A DNA stretch of 64,000 nucleotides from Lysobacter concretionis Ko07 = DSM 16239 (lineage in GTDB: Bacteria > Pseudomonadota > Gammaproteobacteria > Xanthomonadales > Xanthomonadaceae): the NCBI RefSeq assembly GCF_000768345.1, contig NZ_AVPS01000005.1, forward strand, positions 310,001 to 374,000. Direction: 5' to 3'. Positions 63,389 to 64,000 of the stretch are shown in pieces; position 1 is the first letter of the stretch; the number at the start of each line of letters is the position of its first letter. The notes beneath the pieces were generated by a model, which was given only the letters and a program-made list of their open reading frames with translations, made no database searches and was not told the DNA's origin. Both the position numbers and the translations under genes were made by a program.

Positions 63389-64000
63389 AACCGGTCATGC
63401 GCACCCTTTCCGCTGCCGCCCCCCATCCGGGACACCCATCCCCCAGGCCATCGGCCATCCGCCGGTCCCTGCTTGGCAGCGCCGTACTTGGCCTGCTCCC
63501 GGGCATGGCCGCGGCGGTGGACCTCAACTACGAGCTGGGCGTTTCGGTGCTGCAGACCGACAACGTCGCCCTGGCCTCGTTCGACGAGACCAGCGAGACC
63601 GTCCTGTCGCCAAGCGTGCGCTTCGATCTGGAGCAGCGCGGCTCGTCGGTCCAGGCGAAGGCACGTGGAAGCGTCGCCTACGTGGACTACCTGTCAAACA
63701 CCTTCGACAGCGACGTGCGCGGCGAACTGGCCGGGGAACTCAACTGGACCGTAGTGCCGCAGCGCATGGACTTTGTCGTCAGCGACTACCTCAACCGGCA
63801 ACCCGTCAGCGTGCTGACCAGCTTCAACCCCGGCAACCAGCAGCAGGTCAATGTCTTCATTGCTGGACCCAGCTTCTACGCCCGATTGGGCAGCACCTTC
63901 CGCGGTCAGCTCGACCTGCGCTACGCCAACAGCCATGCCGAAACGAGCAAGGACTTCAACGGCGACCACTACAATGCCGCCGCCCGCGTGTTGCGCGACA
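63385..64000 (+). CDS. Outer-membrane beta-barrel protein of the PEP-CTERM locus (3' end outside window)
   Basis: The frame opens at an ATG overlapping the previous stop (ATGA), or at a second ATG four codons on, and runs to the window end. A signal peptide (RRSLLGSAVLGLLPGMAAA, cleavage near AAA-V) is followed by amphipathic strands (VDLNYELGVSVLQTDNVAL, SVQAKARGSVAYVDYLSN, FRGQLDLRYANSHAETS). This resembles the TIGR03016-type outer-membrane protein that regularly follows the kinase gene in XrtA loci. Only ~205 residues are visible. Confidence 0.75.
   Translation, partial: MKPVMRTLSAAAPHPGHPSPRPSAIRRSLLGSAVLGLLPGMAAAVDLNYELGVSVLQTDNVALASFDETSETVLSPSVRFDLEQRGSSVQAKARGSVAYVDYLSNTFDSDVRGELAGELNWTVVPQRMDFVVSDYLNRQPVSVLTSFNPGNQQQVNVFIAGPSFYARLGSTFRGQLDLRYANSHAETSKDFNGDHYNAAARVLRD

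Overview
This is a GC-rich gammaproteobacterial chromosome segment, best explained as a member of the Lysobacteraceae/Xanthomonadaceae (Lysobacter/Luteimonas-like). The supports are gene order (queG / nnr-tsaE-amiC-mutL; dapA-bamC divergent from gcvR-bcp; panB-panC-panD beside folK-pcnB), the start of an XrtA/PEP-CTERM-type exopolysaccharide locus, and dense intergenic palindromes of the kinds common in this family. The genus is inferred, not proven.

Layout. 0-2.7 kb: end of a nitric oxide reductase locus, with a NorC-like subunit carrying an extra C-terminal cytochrome c domain, a 14-helix NorB and a small unknown protein. 2.8-9.8 kb: small accessory genes: a PAS-GGDEF cyclase, a 5'-truncated porin-like gene, DUF2189, DUF6151 and DUF1905/YdeI proteins, and an SPFH / zinc-ribbon / small membrane protein trio. 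9.8-13.1 kb: a P1-type aminopeptidase, a 279-bp element with 19-bp inverted ends, and an RcnB-like protein with a partner lipoprotein. 13.2-23.5 kb: a defence-rich stretch with a membrane-anchored Mrr-like nuclease, a Sel1 lipoprotein, an EcoRII-type restriction-modification set (C5 methyltransferase, Vsr, restriction enzyme), and on the other strand a second C5 methyltransferase paired with a GHKL-ATPase/PD-(D/E)XK protein. The AT-richer 19.6-22.9 kb part looks acquired, and its edge carries a 65-bp copy of the inside of the neighbouring mutase gene.

23.5-38 kb: branched-chain and acyl-CoA metabolism: icmF, a Leu/Val dehydrogenase, isovaleryl-CoA dehydrogenase, acetyl-CoA acetyltransferase and a methylcrotonyl-CoA carboxylase beta subunit. 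Interspersed are a lipidated subtilisin autotransporter, two alanine-rich lipoproteins and a three-unit 182-bp repeat array. The icmF linker has been enlarged by three intergenic palindrome families and a six-copy 18-bp tandem repeat, all kept in frame.

38-60 kb: housekeeping genes. These are the nnr-tsaE-amiC-mutL operon with two tail genes, queG, pantothenate synthesis (panBCD), folK-pcnB, tRNA-Glu(CTC), a 7Fe ferredoxin, bamC-dapA, gcvR-bcp, PhoH, YoaK, thiD, a hydrolase and galE. 60-64 kb: start of an exopolysaccharide export operon (export lipoprotein, chain-length regulator, tyrosine-kinase-like protein with a degenerate P-loop, outer-membrane protein cut by the window end).

The strongest leads for something new are the GHKL-nuclease plus methyltransferase pair (19.7-22.8 kb) and the in-frame domestication of several repeat families inside icmF. 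All functional statements are read from sequence motifs and family knowledge; no database search was run.
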